The notes under the pieces were generated by a model. It made no database searches and was not told where the DNA came from. It saw nothing but the letters and a program-made list of their open reading frames with translations. Below are positions 35,409-37,273 of a stretch of 37,273 bases of DNA, piece by piece. The first letter of the stretch is position 1; each line of letters opens with the position of its first letter. Made by a program: the position numbers and the translations under genes. The stretch is from Flammeovirgaceae bacterium BBD 1991-12 (GTDB taxonomy: Bacteria > Bacteroidota > Bacteroidia > Cytophagales > Cyclobacteriaceae), in assembly GCA_001657315.1 (NCBI GenBank), contig LYSV01000056.1, positions 1 to 37,273 on the forward strand, in the 5' to 3' direction.

Positions 35409-36134
35409 TCAGATCATGTTCAATCTGCCCAGCAGATTACTCTTCTGCCCACGACTGATGGGGATGACCAGGTCGCCGATCAGCAGATTGTTTTCTTCAA
35501 TATCCACGATCTTGTCAATATTGACGATGTAGGACCGGTGCACTTTTACAAATGTGGCCGGGTCAAGCCTTGCTTCTATATTTTTTATGGTCGAATGAAC
35601 AATATATCCCTTTTCTTTGGTCTTGAACAAAACATAGTCGCCTTTGGCCTCCACAAATAATATATCTTTCGGGACGATACGCACCAGCCGGGAATTTACC
35701 TTCACAAAAAGGCTGTCAGAGTTGAAGAAATCCCCCTCTTCGTTCTTCATGGATGTAACACTACGATGGTTGTTGATTGCTATCTCCAGCCCGGCATTAA
35801 TATCTTTAATACCGTACGGTTTCACAATGTAGCCATAGGGGCTATGTGATGTAGCCTGCCTAATGGTATCAGCATCTGCGAGCGCTGTGGTGAATACAAA
35901 AGGTACCCGGTACTCATTCTTCAAAAGCTCGGCCACGTCCATACCGGTTTTGTCACCCTTGAGCTGAATATCGAGTAAAGCGATCTCAACATCGCTTTGC
36001 TCCATGATCCTTTTCACCTTGTCAAAGGATTCTGCCACGCCTATTACCTCATGGTTGAGGATCTCCAGTATTTCGCAAAGTGACTCGGCTATCTTTGCAT
36101 CATCTTCTACTACTAAAACTTTATATGAATCCAT
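35409..36134 (-). CDS. LytTR-family response regulator
   Basis: A receiver domain (residues 4-122) with acidic pocket E10/D11/D12, phospho-acceptor D55 in ALLDIQLKG and the conserved Lys in IVKPYGI, then a LytTR domain (about 140-241) with KDILFVEAKGDYVLFKTKEKGYIVH and VKVHRSYIVNIDKIVDI. I start it at ATG 36134 (MDSYKVLVVEDD); ATG 36161 would add nine residues but lies inside a 16-bp inverted repeat. It follows the REC-HATPase gene by 70 nt on the same strand and converges on the TPR-barrel gene. Probably regulates the glycan locus. Same build as the regulator at 9399-10145. Confidence 0.92.
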   Translation of the reverse strand: MDSYKVLVVEDDAKIAESLCEILEILNHEVIGVAESFDKVKRIMEQSDVEIALLDIQLKGDKTGMDVAELLKNEYRVPFVFTTALADADTIRQATSHSPYGYIVKPYGIKDINAGLEIAINNHRSVTSMKNEEGDFFNSDSLFVKVNSRLVRIVPKDILFVEAKGDYVLFKTKEKGYIVHSTIKNIEARLDPATFVKVHRSYIVNIDKIVDIEENNLLIGDLVIPISRGQKSNLLGRLNMI

Positions 36135-36149
36135 AAATAAGTTAACCTC

Positions 36150-36165
36150 AGGCATGAACATGCCT
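36150..36165. promoter_or_regulatory. 16-bp inverted repeat upstream of the LytTR gene
   Basis: AGGCATG (36150-36156), AA, CATGCCT (36159-36165): perfect 7-bp arms, ending 16 nt before ATG 36134. It could be an operator or a leader hairpin limiting expression of the regulator relative to the upstream gene. Confidence 0.45.
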
Positions 36166-36204
36166 ATGAAAAAATAAGTATTACAATGATGGGCTTTTGT
36201 TTTT

Positions 36205-37269
36205 TTACTTTAATAGCACATTAACAGTAGTTCCCTCATTTTTGTTTGAAGAGATTATCAAAGAGTTGTTGGTTTTGTGAAGCAGGGACTTCACTACATA
36301 CAGTCCGTACTTGCCATTTTGTGGGTTTTTCATCAGTTCATCGTTGTTCAACATTTCCACAAGTTCCGGATCCATGCCACTCCCTTCATCGGTAATGGTA
36401 AGCTTCAGTTCATCCCCGAAGACTTCTCCTTCTACGGAAACCAGTCGGCCCTTTTCTGAAAACTTAAAGGCATTGAAGAAAAGCTCGGCAATGATCATGC
36501 GAAGTGTCATTTCCGGGAGGTTTACCCTGAACTCAGGTATAGACTTGATGAAGATATCACTGGCCCTGTCAAAACTGGTGGCAGTTTCGATCAATACCGG
36601 TCTGATCACCCCTTGAAGGTCTGCGGTATAACCTGACGTGAGCTTTTGCAGGATCTCCTCATCATGTGCTGAAAGTTCGATGGCTTGTGCGGCCACAAGG
36701 TTGCGGGTGGTCCTTTCTATTTTGTCCAGGGAGATGTTCAATTTCTGTACAAAACTGATGATCTCATCCCGGGTGTAATCATTAAAGTACTTGAGCAGTG
36801 TTGCCGATGATGCCTTCAGGCCCTGGATAGGCTGCACAATGCCTGTATTGATAAGATCCTGTCGGAAGGGGTCTATGTGGACACTCTCCTTCTCACGTTC
36901 TTCCTGCCTTGCCAGCCTGGTTTCTATGGCTTCATACAGGTCCCGTGCCTTGAATGGCTTTACCAGGTAGTCATCTGCTCCAAGGTTCATACCCTTCCTG
37001 ATATCGTCCTTTTGCGATAGCGCCGTGAGAAAAATGAAAGGAATACTGGCATAACCCTTTTTATTTCTAATGGCGGTGAGCACGTCATGACCATTCATGC
37101 CCGGCATCATAATATCACATAAGATCAGGTCTGGTTTGTCTTCAAAGGCTGTTTGCACCCCTCGGTCGCCGTTCTCAGCCTCAGTCACTCCGTAGCCCTT
37201 CATTTCCAGAAGCTCGGCCACACTCTCCCGGATATTTGTCTCATCCTCAATGATCAAAATCTTTTTCAT
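36205..37269 (-). CDS. Receiver-HATPase protein with degenerate DHp domain (lacks phospho-accepting His)
   Basis: Residues 1-120 are a complete receiver: E8/D9, phospho-acceptor D52 in LILCDIMMPGMNG, T82 and K104 (LVKPFK). Residues 133-200 align by pattern with the HisKA helix pair of Bacteroidota REC-kinases (RQDLINT ... DEIISFVQKLNISLDKIERTTRNLVAAQAIEL), but where relatives read SHELRTPLNG this has GIVQPIQG: the His is absent. The HATPase domain (225-354) is well kept, with E262/N266 in AELFFNAFKFS, D294-G-S-G298 and NGKYGLYVVKSLL. It may thus bind ATP without autophosphorylating on His, acting as a scaffold or as a kinase for another partner such as the STAS protein (speculative). ATG 37269 is the start. 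Confidence 0.85.
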   Translation of the reverse strand: MKKILIIEDETNIRESVAELLEMKGYGVTEAENGDRGVQTAFEDKPDLILCDIMMPGMNGHDVLTAIRNKKGYASIPFIFLTALSQKDDIRKGMNLGADDYLVKPFKARDLYEAIETRLARQEEREKESVHIDPFRQDLINTGIVQPIQGLKASSATLLKYFNDYTRDEIISFVQKLNISLDKIERTTRNLVAAQAIELSAHDEEILQKLTSGYTADLQGVIRPVLIETATSFDRASDIFIKSIPEFRVNLPEMTLRMIIAELFFNAFKFSEKGRLVSVEGEVFGDELKLTITDEGSGMDPELVEMLNNDELMKNPQNGKYGLYVVKSLLHKTNNSLIISSNKNEGTTVNVLLK

Positions 37270-37273
37270 AACC

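Noticed and set aside
1-37273. CRISPR arrays, insertion sequences, tRNA or rRNA genes, phage genes
   Set aside because: No regularly spaced repeats, transposase or integrase motifs, cloverleaf-like sequences or phage structural proteins were seen.

Overview
The window reads as a chromosomal segment of a member of the Bacteroidota, most likely a marine or soil Cytophagales of the Fulvivirga kind. This is inferred from family content: a type IX secretion (T9SS) C-terminal sorting domain, two LytTR response regulators, a TPR-type HisKA_2 sensor kinase, TAnnTTTG-like promoter elements and few Shine-Dalgarno sequences. Several genes have only a TTG start available. There are no RNA genes, insertion sequences or CRISPR arrays that I can see. 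Coding density is high except for one gap of almost 1 kb (27853-28819).

Region 1 (1-3700) is miscellaneous: two convergent FemAB/GNAT-like acyltransferases whose stop codons abut, a DUF4442 hotdog protein with a 19-bp palindrome just upstream of its start, a small secreted protein, and a secreted protein made of two tandem GH2-type sugar-binding domains without a catalytic domain. Region 2 (3900-9085) is an envelope transport unit. A MarR repressor diverges from an operon of an HAE3/MMPL RND exporter, a periplasmic LolA-like protein and an outer-membrane beta-barrel. The divergent promoter carries two copies of one 17-bp palindrome, consensus ATTTCGWAAWTCGAAAT, the probable MarR operators.

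Region 3 (9399-12132) is a convergent LytTR regulator and TPR histidine kinase, probably partners. Region 4 (12530-18175) holds a large zinc-ribbon/class III cyclase/AAA/TPR signalling protein, a PAPS-dependent sulfotransferase 10 nt downstream, and an MFS transporter.

Region 5 (18277-37269) is the most interesting part and looks like an exopolysaccharide or surface-glycan locus that does not match a system I can name. A DPM1-like GT2 and a mannose-6-phosphate isomerase run leftward. Diverging from them is a tightly coupled operon of a GT-C type polytopic protein with a long periplasmic tail, a secreted Ig-like protein and a membrane-anchored GH5-like glycosidase, followed by a GT4 glycosyltransferase. 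Beyond the gap are a T9SS-secreted DUF4114 protein, a Wzx/MOP flippase and an overlapping STAS-domain gene. Diverging from these is a TPR-plus-beta-barrel outer-membrane protein of the PgaA/BcsC/PelB architecture. The window closes with a LytTR regulator and a REC-HATPase protein lacking the phospho-accepting histidine.

Working model (inference): the isomerase and GT2 make polyprenyl-phosphate-mannose, the GT-C enzyme uses it on the periplasmic face, GT4 and flippase build and export a lipid-linked unit, the TPR-barrel exports the polymer, and the GH5 trims it. No GGDEF, EAL or PilZ domain is present; control appears to go through REC/LytTR and STAS proteins.
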